Shown in pieces: positions 17,992 to 28,719 of a DNA stretch of 64,000 bases. Each line of letters opens with the position of its first letter. Positions within the stretch are counted from its first letter, which is position 1. The notes beneath the pieces were generated by a model that saw nothing but the letters and a program-made list of their open reading frames with translations, was not told the origin of the DNA and ran no database searches. Position numbers and translations under genes: made by a program. The stretch covers positions 1,116,001 through 1,180,000 of the forward strand of contig NZ_CP049199.1 of assembly GCF_011045195.1 (NCBI RefSeq), in the 5' to 3' direction. This DNA comes from Caulobacter soli. GTDB lineage: Bacteria; Pseudomonadota; Alphaproteobacteria; Caulobacterales; Caulobacteraceae.

Positions 17992-18327
17992 ACATCCCGC
18001 CTCGACGCCTCATTCGCCGTGCTCTCGGACGCCACGCGACGCGGCGTGCTGGAGCAACTGGGACGGTCGGACGCTTCGATCACGGAGCTCGCCGACAAGT
18101 TCCACATGACCCTGACGGGGATGAAGAAGCACGTCGGCGTCCTGGAGCATGCGGGGTTCGTCACCACGCAGAAGGTCGGGCGCGTGCGGACCTGCAAGCT
18201 CGGTCTACGCAGGCTCGAGGAAGAGGCGGCCTGGATCGAACATTACCGACAGCTCTGGGCCTCGCGCTTCGACGCCTTGGACGGGGTTATCGAGGACTTG
18301 AAACGCAAGGAGGAAGCCAATGACTAA
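17977..18327 (+). CDS. ArsR/SmtB family transcriptional repressor
   Basis: This 116-residue winged-helix regulator shows FAVLSDATRRGVLEQLGRSD, SITELADKFHMTLTGMKKHV and LEHAGFVTTQKVGRVRTCKL. It lacks the metal-binding ELCVCD motif of true metal sensors. It belongs to the ArsR subgroup usually paired with an SRPBCC/AHSA1 protein, as here (8-bp overlap with the next gene). The start codon lies within a 30-bp perfect operator and no ribosome binding site is visible, consistent with leaderless, autoregulated expression. Confidence 0.9.
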   Translation: MVQYVTSRLDASFAVLSDATRRGVLEQLGRSDASITELADKFHMTLTGMKKHVGVLEHAGFVTTQKVGRVRTCKLGLRRLEEEAAWIEHYRQLWASRFDALDGVIEDLKRKEEAND

Positions 18328-18790
18328 CCCCACGACGATCGAACGGAAGTCCGATCACGAGCTTGTCGTCACGCGCACTTTCAACGGCCCGGCGCGCATC
18401 GTGTTCGAGGCCTGGACCAAGCCCGAGCTGATGAAGCTGTGGTGGGCGCCCAAGTCGTCGGGCGTGCCCCTGCGGTCCTGCGAGATGGACGTTCGCGTCG
18501 GGGGCGGGTACCGCCTCGAGTTCGGAAAGGACGCCGCGTCGTCCTTCGCGTTCTTCGGCCAGTACCTCGAAGTGGAGCCGCCCTCGCGCCTCGTCTGGAC
18601 CAATGAGGAAAGCCAGGACGCCGCCGTCACCACGGTGACCTTCGAGGACCGGGACGGCCAGACGCTGCTGACCCTGCACGAACGCTATCCCACGAAGGAA
18701 GCGCTCGACGAGGCCATGGCCGGCATGGCGGACGGCATGCCCGAACAGTTCGAGCAGCTGGACGCGCTGCTCGCCGATCTGGGCAAGTAA
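18320..18790 (+). CDS. SRPBCC (AHSA1-type) domain protein
   Basis: This 156-residue single-domain START-like protein shows DHELVVTRTFNGPARIVFEAW, PELMKLWWAPKSSG, MDVRVGGGYRLEF and VTFEDRDGQTLLTLHERYP. The fold holds small hydrophobic ligands; the ligand is unknown. It is co-transcribed with the ArsR regulator (ATG inside the preceding coding end, with AAGGAGG upstream), a common repressor/effector pairing. A terminator-like hairpin follows. Confidence 0.88.
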   Translation: MTNPTTIERKSDHELVVTRTFNGPARIVFEAWTKPELMKLWWAPKSSGVPLRSCEMDVRVGGGYRLEFGKDAASSFAFFGQYLEVEPPSRLVWTNEESQDAAVTTVTFEDRDGQTLLTLHERYPTKEALDEAMAGMADGMPEQFEQLDALLADLGK

Positions 18791-18806
18791 TCGTCGCTCA
18801 AACAAC

Positions 18807-18832
18807 AAGGCCCCGGATCGCTCCGGGGCCTT
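18807..18832. terminator. bidirectional hairpin between SRPBCC gene and xylD
   Basis: Perfect 11-bp arms AAGGCCCCGGA / TCCGGGGCCTT enclose the loop TCGC, between two converging stop codons. A-rich and T-containing flanks are short, so termination strength is uncertain. Confidence 0.65.
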
Positions 18833-18841
18833 GGGTCGTCT

Positions 18842-21503
<2,662 letters not shown>

Positions 21504-21520
21504 CTACTGCCGAGGGCCCG

Positions 21521-21609
21521 CCCTCGTCCTTCGACAAGCTCAGGACGAGGGCTATTGCCGGGCCCCGCAGTAGAAACCCTCATCCTGAGCTTGTCGAAGG
21601 ACGAGGGTT
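21521..21609. repeat. palindromic repeat, family C copy 1, inside the xyl operon
   Basis: Two long hairpin-forming segments, CCTCGTCCTTCGACAAGCTC... (21521-21551) and its near inverse ending GAAGGACGAGGGTT (21575-21609), lie between xylB and xylC. The same core (CTCATCCTGAG, CTTCGA) occurs at 37870-37971 inside the rut cluster. Confidence 0.7.
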
Positions 21610-21625
21610 TCGCATCCGAGATCGA

Positions 21626-22405
21626 TTAACGCCAGCCGGCGTCGATCCAGTATTCGTGACCGGTGCACAGGCTCGCGTCGTCCGAGGCCAGGAACATCAC
21701 CAGCGAGGCGACGTGGTCGGGGACCAGGCGGCCCTTCAGGGCCTGGGCCTTGACGATCTCGGCTTCGCCCTCGGGCGTGTACCACTTCTCCTGGCGCTTG
21801 GTCTTGACGTTGCCCGGCACCACGCAGGTGACGCGGATGTCGTCGGGGCCCAGCTCGCGGGCCAGGGCGCGGGTCATGCCCTCGATGCCGGCCTTGGCGG
21901 TCTCGTAGAGGACCAGGTCCTCAAGACCCAGGTGCCAGCTGATCGAGCCGAAATTGATGATCGCCCCGCCGCCGCGCGCCTTCATGCCCGGGGCCACGGC
22001 CTGGGTGCAGAACAGCATGTGGCGCAGATTCACATTGATGCGCTCGTCCCAATAGGCGGGCGTCACCTGGGCCAGCTTGTGGCGGTCGTCGTTGCCGGCG
22101 TTGTTGACCAGCACGTCGATGGGACCGATGTCGGCGAAGGTCTTGGCCACCGCGTCCAGGTCGGTCAGGTCACAGCGGATATAGACCGGCGCGATGCTGG
22201 AGCCCGCCAATTGCGCGGCCAGCGCCTTGGAGTCCTCGTCGGCGACGTCGAGGAAGATCACCTCGGCGCCCTGGCGCGCGAAGCCGGCGACGATGCCCGC
22301 GCCGATGCCCGAGCCGCCGCCGGTGATGACGACGCGCTTGCCCTGGAGGCTGGGATAGATGGCTGAGGAGGTGCTCACTTGGGGACGCTTCACTTCAATG
22401 TTCAT
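21626..22405 (-). CDS. xylB: D-xylose 1-dehydrogenase (SDR family)
   Basis: This 259-residue NAD-dependent dehydrogenase oxidises D-xylose to xylonolactone. The SDR motifs are complete: TGGGSGIG (28-35), NNAG (101-104), and catalytic Ser154, Tyr167 and Lys171 (YETAK). From residue 14 on it closely matches Caulobacter crescentus XylB (SSAIYPSL... to EYWIDAGWR), but it begins 12 residues earlier. The ATG overlaps the xylX stop (ATGA), so the two are translationally coupled and there is no room for xylA between them. Confidence 0.96.
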   Translation of the reverse strand: MNIEVKRPQVSTSSAIYPSLQGKRVVITGGGSGIGAGIVAGFARQGAEVIFLDVADEDSKALAAQLAGSSIAPVYIRCDLTDLDAVAKTFADIGPIDVLVNNAGNDDRHKLAQVTPAYWDERINVNLRHMLFCTQAVAPGMKARGGGAIINFGSISWHLGLEDLVLYETAKAGIEGMTRALARELGPDDIRVTCVVPGNVKTKRQEKWYTPEGEAEIVKAQALKGRLVPDHVASLVMFLASDDASLCTGHEYWIDAGWR

Positions 22406-23553
22406 AGCAGGCCGCGGCCGGCCAGATTGCGGATCAGGGCGGAGACGCCGAACGTCCACGGGGCGGCGAGATCGCAGGTGGTGACCTCGTTCTCCAGCAC
22501 GCCCAGCTTGGGGGTGGCCACGCGCACGCGGTCGCCGACCTTGTGGGTGAAGCCCTGGCCGGCGGCGTCGCGGTCCTGGATCGGGGCGAACATCGTGCCC
22601 AGGAACAGGGCGAAGCCGTCGGGATACTGGTGCTGCTTGCCGAACGCCTGACCGGCCAGCACGGCGGGATCGCGGCTGATCAGGCTCATGTTGCTGTGGC
22701 CGTCGAGCACGAAGTTGTCGCGGCCGGTGATCTTCAGCGTCACTTCCGCCGAGCGCACGTCGTCCAGCGAGAAGCCGTCGTCGAACAGGCGGAAAAACGG
22801 GCCGATGGCGCACGAGGCGTTGTTGTCCTTGGCCTTGCTGAGCAGCAGGGCCGAGCGGCCTTCGAAGTCGCGCAGGTTGACGTCGTTGCCCAGCGCGGCG
22901 CCGCGGATCTGGCCCTTGCCGTCGCACAGCAGCACGACTTCCGGCTCGGGGTTGTTCCAGTGACTGTCGCTGCGCACGCCGACATGGTCGCCCCAGCCCA
23001 TCGAGGACAGGGTCGGGCCCTTGGTGAAGATCTCGGCGTCGGGGCCGATGGCGACTTCCAGATATTGCGACCACAGGCCGTCGGCGATCAGGGTCTGCTT
23101 CAGGCGCTCGGCGCCCTCCGAGCCCGGATCGACGCTGCGCAGGTCGCCGCCCATGCTGGCCGACAGCTGCTCGCGGATCTTCAGGGCGGCGGCGGCGTCG
23201 CCGCGCGCGCGCTCCTCGATCACCCGCTCCAGGGTCGAGACGGCGAAGGTGACGCCGGCGGCCTTCAGGCATTGCAGGTCGACCGGGGCCAGCAGCTTGG
23301 CGGCGGCGCCTTCCGGGTTCTCCCAGACGGCGCGCACGTCCAGCGCTTCCAGCGGACCCAGGTCCTCGCCCTTGGGAATCGCCGCGCCGGGGGCGAAGGC
23401 GTTCATCAGGTCGGACGTCGTGGGCGCGATCTTGCTGACGTCCTCGATGCGGCCGCCACGGATCAGGACCGGCGTCGGGCCTTGGCCGAAGTCGATACGG
23501 CCCAGCAGGGTCGCGTCACGCCAGTCGTCGGGAAGGAAATCACTAAGGGCCAC
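22402..23553 (-). CDS. xylX: 2-keto-3-deoxy-D-xylonate dehydratase (FAH family)
   Basis: This 383-residue fumarylacetoacetate-hydrolase-fold enzyme dehydrates 2-keto-3-deoxyxylonate to alpha-ketoglutarate semialdehyde. Characteristic stretches are PVDLQCLKAAGVTFAVSTLE, EIFTKGPTLSSMGWGDHVGV, HWNNPEPEVVLL, GNDVNLRDFEGRSALLL and KDNNASCAIGPFFRLFDD, matching Caulobacter XylX. It is the promoter-proximal gene of the operon. A perfect LacI-type operator (23631-23644) lies 78 bp upstream. Confidence 0.95.
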   Translation of the reverse strand: MALSDFLPDDWRDATLLGRIDFGQGPTPVLIRGGRIEDVSKIAPTTSDLMNAFAPGAAIPKGEDLGPLEALDVRAVWENPEGAAAKLLAPVDLQCLKAAGVTFAVSTLERVIEERARGDAAAALKIREQLSASMGGDLRSVDPGSEGAERLKQTLIADGLWSQYLEVAIGPDAEIFTKGPTLSSMGWGDHVGVRSDSHWNNPEPEVVLLCDGKGQIRGAALGNDVNLRDFEGRSALLLSKAKDNNASCAIGPFFRLFDDGFSLDDVRSAEVTLKITGRDNFVLDGHSNMSLISRDPAVLAGQAFGKQHQYPDGFALFLGTMFAPIQDRDAAGQGFTHKVGDRVRVATPKLGVLENEVTTCDLAAPWTFGVSALIRNLAGRGLL

Positions 23554-23630
23554 CGGTCGTCTCTCCCTGGCGGGCGCGCTGGACCGGTCTTGACTCGCCG
23601 CCCACGCCCCCCGTCATTTGTCGCCGACGT

Positions 23631-23644
23631 TGTTAGCGCTAACA
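23631..23644. promoter_or_regulatory. perfect LacI-type operator upstream of xylX
   Basis: TGTTAGCGCTAACA is an exact 14-bp palindrome with the central CG of LacI/GalR operators. It lies in the divergent region between xylX and the DUF427 gene. It is the best-conserved member of a motif also seen before the sugar permease and GH43, consistent with a xylose-responsive regulator of the XylR type. Confidence 0.75.
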
Positions 23645-23751
23645 CGACGCCGAGCGCAAGCCCTGCCGCACGGTGGAAATCACGCCGCCGCCCTAGCGGA
23701 AGGGGCGCGGCGCGACCACTTCAGAGGCGCAAACTCCAGCAGGACAACGCC

Positions 23752-24129
23752 ATGACCGAGCGGCCGATCAAGATTCCGGGACCCGACCATCCGATCACCG
23801 TCACGCACAATTCCAAGCGCGTGATCGTCACCCTGGCCGGCAAGGTCATCGCCGACACCCGCGACGCCCTGATCCTGAAGGAGGCGTCCTATCCGGCGGT
23901 GCAGTACATCCCGCGCAAGGATGTCGACATGGCGCTGCTGGAGCGCACCGATCACGCCACCTATTGCCCGTACAAGGGCGAGGCCTCGTACTTCAGCATC
24001 CCGGCGGGCGGCGAGCGGTCGGTCAACGCGATCTGGACCTACGAGTCGGCCTATCCGTCGGTGGCGGCGATCCAGGATCACCTGGCCTTCTATCCCGACC
24101 GCGTCGACGCGATCACCGAAGAGGCCTGA
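23752..24129 (+). CDS. DUF427 domain protein
   Basis: This 125-residue single-domain protein of family DUF427 shows RVIVTLAGKVIADTRDALIL, YPAVQYIPRKDVDMALLERTD, HATYCPYKGEASYFS and AIWTYESAYP. The fold is a small beta-barrel of unknown biochemical role. AGGA lies 8 bases before the ATG. It is divergent from xylX and shares the xylX operator region, but a role in xylose use is not established. It ends 4 bases before the convergent LacI gene's stop. Confidence 0.88.
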   Translation: MTERPIKIPGPDHPITVTHNSKRVIVTLAGKVIADTRDALILKEASYPAVQYIPRKDVDMALLERTDHATYCPYKGEASYFSIPAGGERSVNAIWTYESAYPSVAAIQDHLAFYPDRVDAITEEA

Positions 24130-24133
24130 CGGC

Positions 24134-25192
24134 TCAGGCCTCGGGCGCCGGCCCCGTCGAATCCCGCACGATCAGCGTGTGGGGATGCACCAGCTGCTTG
24201 GGCTCGCCGGCCTTGCCGCGATGCCGGCGGATTTCCTCCAGCACCAGGTCGACGGCGGCGCGGGCCATGGCGGCGATCGGCTGGTGGACGGTGGTCAGGG
24301 CCGGCCAGATGTTGGCGGCGATCGAGGTGTCGTCGAAGCCGACGATCGAGACGTCCTCGGGCACGTCCAGGCCCATGCGGTGGGCCACGCCCGCCGTGGC
24401 CGCGGCCATGTCGTCGTTGCCGGCAAAGATGGCGGTGGGCCGATCGTCCTCGCCCAGCAGCCGCTCGGCGGCCTCCAGGCCGGAGCGATAGGTGAAGTAG
24501 CCCTGCTCGACACGGACGTTCTCGTCGGGAATGCCCGCCGCCGTCAGGGCGGAGCGGAAGCCGTCCAGGCGCTGCTGGCTGACCGTCTGGTTGGGGTGGC
24601 CCTTGATGATGCCGAACCGCTTGTGGCCCAGGGCCAGCAGGTGCTGGGCCAGCTCGAAGGCGGCCGCCTCGTTGTCGATGCGGATGGTGGCCATGTCGGC
24701 GCTGGCCATGCCGGGCGCCACGGCCACGGCGGCAGCGCCGGCCGCCTTGACCTCGGCCAGGACCTGGGCGCTCTCGCACAGCGGGGCGGGCAGGATCAGG
24801 CCGTCGACACCGGTCTTCAGCAGGCGGGTCAGGGTGGCGCCGGCCAGCTCGGGCTCGGCGCACTTCTCGATCACCACCTGGGCGCCGGTGCGGCTGCTTT
24901 CGTCCAGGGCCCCGACCAGGAACTCGGACAGATATCCGGTCGAGGGGTTGTCGTAGAGCAGGCCGATGCGGAACGGGGCCGAGCCGGCCAGGCTGCGGGC
25001 GGCGGGGTTGGGCGCGTAGTTCAGGTCACGGATCGCCGCGTCGACCAGGGCCTTGGTCTCGGACTTGACCGTCGTCTCGCGGTTGATGACCCGCGACACC
25101 GTCATCGGCGACACGCCGGCCAGGGCGGCCACGTCGCGGATGGTCGCGCTCTGGGTCGTGCGGCGGCGTTGACGCTCGTTGCGGTCGTTCAT
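24134..25192 (-). CDS. LacI/GalR family transcriptional regulator
   Basis: This 352-residue repressor has an N-terminal helix-turn-helix (about 17-65: ATIRDVAALAGVSPMTVSRV, then the hinge NPAARSLAG) and a periplasmic-binding-protein-like effector domain (IGLLYDNPSTGYLSEFLVGA, GVDGLILPAP, FAGNDDMAAATAGVA, SIVGFDDTSIAANIWPALTT). Its position beside the xyl genes and the LacI-type operators nearby make it a candidate regulator of the xyl regulon. In Caulobacter crescentus the known XylR is, as I recall, encoded elsewhere, so I do not assign that symbol. Confidence 0.92.
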   Translation of the reverse strand: MNDRNERQRRRTTQSATIRDVAALAGVSPMTVSRVINRETTVKSETKALVDAAIRDLNYAPNPAARSLAGSAPFRIGLLYDNPSTGYLSEFLVGALDESSRTGAQVVIEKCAEPELAGATLTRLLKTGVDGLILPAPLCESAQVLAEVKAAGAAAVAVAPGMASADMATIRIDNEAAAFELAQHLLALGHKRFGIIKGHPNQTVSQQRLDGFRSALTAAGIPDENVRVEQGYFTYRSGLEAAERLLGEDDRPTAIFAGNDDMAAATAGVAHRMGLDVPEDVSIVGFDDTSIAANIWPALTTVHQPIAAMARAAVDLVLEEIRRHRGKAGEPKQLVHPHTLIVRDSTGPAPEA

Positions 25193-25370
25193 CGATGGTC
25201 CGTCCCTTAATTGCGGCGGACACTAGACCGTTTCGGTCGTGTCTTGGAAGACGAGGCGCAGGTGTTTGAGGAAACACGAGGTTTGAAGGCGCGGCTTTCC
25301 AGCTTTCGTCCGAACGCCTCATGGCCAGGACGGTGCAGACGGCGAACTTTGTCTGACCTAGATTGGCGCC

Positions 25371-25943
25371 ATGACCCCCTTCGGCGTGATCATCCTGACC
25401 GGCGGCGCCTCGCGCCGCATGGGCGCCGACAAGGCCGCGCTGGACTGGGACGGCCAGCGGGCGGTCGATCGCGTGGCGGCCCTGGCGACGGCGCTGGGCG
25501 CGGTCCGTGTGCTGACGGCGGGACGCGATCATGGGCTCGAGCATGTCGACGATCCGGCCCCTGGCGCGGGCCCGGTCGGCGGGGTGCTGGCCGGGGCGCG
25601 GGCGCTGGCGGCGCTGGGTCTGACGCGCGCCCTGGTGTTGGCGGTCGACGCGCCGACGGCGACGGTCGAGGACCTGGCGCCGCTGCTGGCGGCGGACGGG
25701 CCAGGGGCAGCCTACGAGGGCTTGCCGGTTCCGATGGTGGTGACGCTGGACGCGCTGCCGGCCGAGGCGGAAGCGGGCTGGCCGCTACGGCGGCTGGTCG
25801 AGCGGGCGGGGTTGATCGCGCTGCCGTGCGACGAGGCGGTGAGGGTCAGGCTGCGGGGCGCCAACACGCCGGATGAAGTTCTAGCGCTTTCCCTCCCCCT
25901 TGTGGGGAGGGTGGCGGCGAAGCCGACGGGCGGGGCCTGCTGA
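25371..25943 (+). CDS. mobA: molybdenum cofactor guanylyltransferase
   Basis: This 190-residue nucleotidyltransferase attaches GMP to molybdopterin. The N-terminal loop [21 protein letters not shown] and the metal-binding [17 protein letters not shown] fit MobA, though the usual DxP is DAP here. The last roughly 20 residues ([18 protein letters not shown]) are encoded by the start of a family E palindromic repeat, so the native C-terminus was probably shorter or different. It stands alone, plus strand, after the LacI gene. Confidence 0.85.
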   Translation: MTPFGVIILTGGASRRMGADKAALDWDGQRAVDRVAALATALGAVRVLTAGRDHGLEHVDDPAPGAGPVGGVLAGARALAALGLTRALVLAVDAPTATVEDLAPLLAADGPGAAYEGLPVPMVVTLDALPAEAEAGWPLRRLVERAGLIALPCDEAVRVRLRGANTPDEVLALSLPLVGRVAAKPTGGAC

Positions 25944-26010
25944 GTCCCCGCACCGATCCCCCACCCGACCCGCTGACGCGGGCCACCCTCCCCACAAGGG
26001 GGAGGAAAGG
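25888..26010. repeat. large palindromic repeat, family E, overlapping the mobA 3' end
   Basis: Outer arms TTTCCCTCCCCCTTGTGGGG and its inverse CCCCACAAGGGGGAGGAAA enclose GGCGAAGCCGACGGGCGGGG. The left arm is translated as the C-terminus of MobA. The right arm ends beside the stop of the convergent diflavin reductase. Confidence 0.75.
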
Positions 26011-26017
26011 GCAATGT

Positions 26018-27583
26018 TCAGTACACGTCTCGCCGGTACCGCCCCTCGTCGGCGAGCCGTTCCATGGTCTCCGCGCCCAGCACCGAGACCAGCACGGCGT
26101 GGACGTCGCCCGACATCCCCTCCAGCGACCCGCAGACATAGATCGCCGCCCCATCGGCTACCCAGGCGCGCAGGGGCTCGGCGGCTTCCGTCAGGCGGTG
26201 CTGGACGTAGACCTTGCGGTCCTGGTCGCGGGAGAAGGCCAGGTCGACGCGGGTCAGCACGCCGCTGGCCCGCCAGGCCTCGATCTCGTCGCGATGGAAG
26301 TAGTCGTGGGCCGCCGCGCGCTCGCCGAACACCAGCCAGTTGCGATGACGACCGGCGGCGGCGCGGGCCTTGAGGTGGGCGCGCAGGCCGGCCAGGCCCG
26401 TGCCGTTGCCGATCAGGATCAGCGGGCGGTCGTCCAGCGGGCCATGGAACGAGCGGTTGGTCCGCACCCGGGCGGCGATCTCCGCGCCCTGGGCGGCGTG
26501 GGCGGTCAGCCAGCCCGAGCCCAGGCCCAGCTTGCCGTCGGCGCGCGTCATGGCCCGGACCAGCAGCTCGACGCCGCCGTCGGCCGGCAGGGAGGCGATC
26601 GAGTATTCGCGGTGGGGCAGGGGCGGCAGGGCGTCGACCAGGCCTTGGGCTGTGGTGGCCGGGACGGTCCCGTCGTGCGGCAGGCGTCGCCAGGACAGGG
26701 CCTGCGCCAGCGTCGCGCCGTCCTCGGCGGTCACCGGGGCGGCGGGGTCCAGGCCCAGGCGCGCCAGCAGGGCCGCCGTCTCGGCCGGATCGTTGCGCGG
26801 GCCGACTTCCAGGATGTCGCCAGCCTCCCAGGTCGCGGCCTCCAGCGCCTCGAGGCGGACGTGGAAGGCCGCATCGCCCGCGCTGCCCGGGTTCAGCCGG
26901 CGACGCTCCGCCAGCCGCCAGCGGCCATAGCGCGGGCGGGTCCAGTCGGGGGCGTCGGTGACGCCGGCCAGCACGCCGACATGGGACTGCCAGTGGCGCA
27001 GGGCGGCCGGATCGCCATCGTCGACCTCGACCCGGTCGAACAGCGGCGCGGCGCCGTGGCGAGCCAGCCAGGCGTCCAGCGTGCGGCCGAAGGCGCAGAA
27101 GTGGGTGTACGTGCTGTCGCCCAGGGCCAGCACGCCGTAACTCAGGCCGTGCAGGGCGGGTTCGCCGCTCATGACGTCGCGCCCCATCACCTCGCGGATG
27201 AAGCGGCGAGCGGTGTCGGGGGCGTCGCCTTCGCCGGTGGTGCTGACCACGAACAGGGCGCGGCCAGCTGCGGTCAGGTCGGATGCGGCGACCTCGGCGA
27301 GGCTTTTCAGCGTCACCCGCGCCCCGGCGTCGCCCAGCAGCTTGGCGGTGGCCATGGCCAGTTCCTCGGCGAAGCCGGTCTGGCTGGCGTGGACGACCAG
27401 CACGCTCGCGCCGGTTCCGGCCGACAGGGCCTGGGCCGCGCGGCGGGCGGCGCGCTTGCGCAGAGCCTCGCGCAGGACGATGGCCAGGCAGAGCAGGACA
27501 TAGGCGCCGAACACCAGGCCGGCGGCCCATAGGCGTCGCGCCTCGGGCGTCAGGCCCTCCCAGAACAGCTTCAGGTCGCTCAT
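26018..27583 (-). CDS. membrane-anchored diflavin reductase (CysJ/sulfite-reductase-alpha-like)
   Basis: This 521-residue protein has one N-terminal membrane helix (about 18-37), a flavodoxin domain (about 58-200: VLVVHASQTGFAEELAMATA, FVVSTTGEGDAP, LALGDSTYTHFCAFG), an FAD-binding domain (EYSIASLP) and a C-terminal NADPH-binding domain (LILIGNGTGLAGLRAHL, YVCGSLEGMSGDVH, final RYRRDVY). It would pass NADPH electrons through FAD/FMN to a membrane partner. It overlaps apbE by 4 bp and lies in a PepSY/DUF2271/DUF4198/ApbE cluster, so I infer a role in iron reduction or periplasmic redox rather than sulfite assimilation. Confidence 0.88.
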   Translation of the reverse strand: MSDLKLFWEGLTPEARRLWAAGLVFGAYVLLCLAIVLREALRKRAARRAAQALSAGTGASVLVVHASQTGFAEELAMATAKLLGDAGARVTLKSLAEVAASDLTAAGRALFVVSTTGEGDAPDTARRFIREVMGRDVMSGEPALHGLSYGVLALGDSTYTHFCAFGRTLDAWLARHGAAPLFDRVEVDDGDPAALRHWQSHVGVLAGVTDAPDWTRPRYGRWRLAERRRLNPGSAGDAAFHVRLEALEAATWEAGDILEVGPRNDPAETAALLARLGLDPAAPVTAEDGATLAQALSWRRLPHDGTVPATTAQGLVDALPPLPHREYSIASLPADGGVELLVRAMTRADGKLGLGSGWLTAHAAQGAEIAARVRTNRSFHGPLDDRPLILIGNGTGLAGLRAHLKARAAAGRHRNWLVFGERAAAHDYFHRDEIEAWRASGVLTRVDLAFSRDQDRKVYVQHRLTEAAEPLRAWVADGAAIYVCGSLEGMSGDVHAVLVSVLGAETMERLADEGRYRRDVY

Positions 27584-28575
27584 GCGTCGAGCATCGCCGA
27601 CAGGGCCGGGGAGAGGCGCTCTTCCAGGCCGGCCGGACCCTGGGCCAGGATCAAGGCGGACAGGCCGTGGGCGGTCGCGAACGCCAGGGCCTTGTCGGGA
27701 TCCATGACCGTGAGCGCCGTGGCGTAGGCGTCGGCGCGCATGCAGCTGTCGGCCAGCACCGTGACGCTGACCGTGGAGTGGGCGACCGGCGCGGCCGTGG
27801 CCGGGTCCAGGGTGTGGGCGTAGCGGCGGCCGTCGTGTTCGAAGAAGCGGCGGTAGTCGCCTGACGTCGCCACCGACAGGCCGTGCAGGGCGACCAGGGT
27901 GCGCGGGCCGTCGTCATTGGCGGTGGGCGGGCGCTCCAGCTCGACCCACCAGGGCTGGCCATCGGGCTTGGCGCCGGTCCCACGCAGCTCGCCGCCGACC
28001 TCGACGAGGTAGGAGCGGGCGCCGGCGCGATCCAGGGCGGCGGCGACCCGATCGACCGCGAAGCCCTTGGCGACGCCGTTGAGGTCCAGGCGCAGGCCGC
28101 CCGGCTGGAACAGGTTGTCGCCGTCCAGCACCAGGCGGCGCCAGCCGGCGGCTTCGCGGGTCCTGGCGATGTCCTGGGCTTGCGGCGGCGCGCCGGAGAA
28201 CGGGCGAGGGCCGAAGCCCCACAGGTCGACCAGGGCCCCCAGGGTCGGGTCGAAGGCGCCGTCGGTCTGTTCGGCGATCTCCAGGGCGCAGCGCAGCACC
28301 TGGGCGAAGGCCGGGGGCAGGGCGGTCCAGCTTCCGGCGGCGGCGCGGTTGTAGCGGGACAGGTCCGACAGCGGCTCCCACGGACTCATTTCCGCGACGA
28401 CGCCATCCAGCTCGCGCTGGGCCATGGCGGTCAGGGCCTGGGCGTCGGCGGTCGGCGGCGCGACCAGCCTGACCGTCCAGGTCGTGCCCATCGTCTCGCC
28501 GGCGAGCGCCAGCACCGCGCCGCCGATCGGGCGGGCGGGCGGCTGGGCGAGCTGGGGAACGAGGACGCGGGTCAT
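27580..28575 (-). CDS. apbE: FAD:protein FMN transferase
   Basis: This 331-residue ApbE-family enzyme covalently attaches FMN to periplasmic or membrane flavoproteins, or acts in flavin trafficking. Motifs seen are GETMGTTWTVRL, EMSPWEPLSDLSRYN, AFDPTLGALVDLWGFGP, RLDLNGVAKGFAVDRV, YLVEVGGELRGTG and RYAHTLDPATAAPV, then SCMRADAYATALTVM. No cleavable signal peptide or lipobox is evident. It overlaps the diflavin reductase (ATGA) and follows the DUF4198 gene after a family B palindromic repeat. Confidence 0.93.
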   Translation of the reverse strand: MTRVLVPQLAQPPARPIGGAVLALAGETMGTTWTVRLVAPPTADAQALTAMAQRELDGVVAEMSPWEPLSDLSRYNRAAAGSWTALPPAFAQVLRCALEIAEQTDGAFDPTLGALVDLWGFGPRPFSGAPPQAQDIARTREAAGWRRLVLDGDNLFQPGGLRLDLNGVAKGFAVDRVAAALDRAGARSYLVEVGGELRGTGAKPDGQPWWVELERPPTANDDGPRTLVALHGLSVATSGDYRRFFEHDGRRYAHTLDPATAAPVAHSTVSVTVLADSCMRADAYATALTVMDPDKALAFATAHGLSALILAQGPAGLEERLSPALSAMLDA

Positions 28576-28599
28576 GGGGAGGGTCGCAAATCAAAGAAG

Positions 28600-28709
28600 G
28601 TTGTCATCCCGGAAGCGCGAAGCGCTGTCCGGGATCCAGGACAACCGCACCGCCTTCGCCCAGTCCCCTGGGTCCCGGACGGCCTCCGCGAGGCTTCCGG
28701 GATGACAAC
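28600..28709. repeat. large palindromic repeat, family B copy 2, between DUF4198 and apbE genes
   Basis: It begins GTTGTCATCCCGGAAGCGC and ends GCTTCCGGGATGACAAC, with inner GTCCGGGATCC and GGGTCCCGGAC segments, the same design as 11374-11485. It occupies nearly the whole intergenic gap inside a same-strand cluster. Confidence 0.75.
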
Positions 28710-28719
28710 GTTTCGGCGC

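Noticed and set aside
24134..25192. Naming the LacI gene xylR
   Set aside because: Context supports it, but in the reference organism XylR is, as I recall, encoded away from this locus, and sequence identity cannot be checked here.
26018..27583. Calling the diflavin reductase cysJ
   Set aside because: It has an N-terminal membrane helix, lacks a neighbouring sulfite reductase beta subunit and sits in a PepSY/ApbE cluster.
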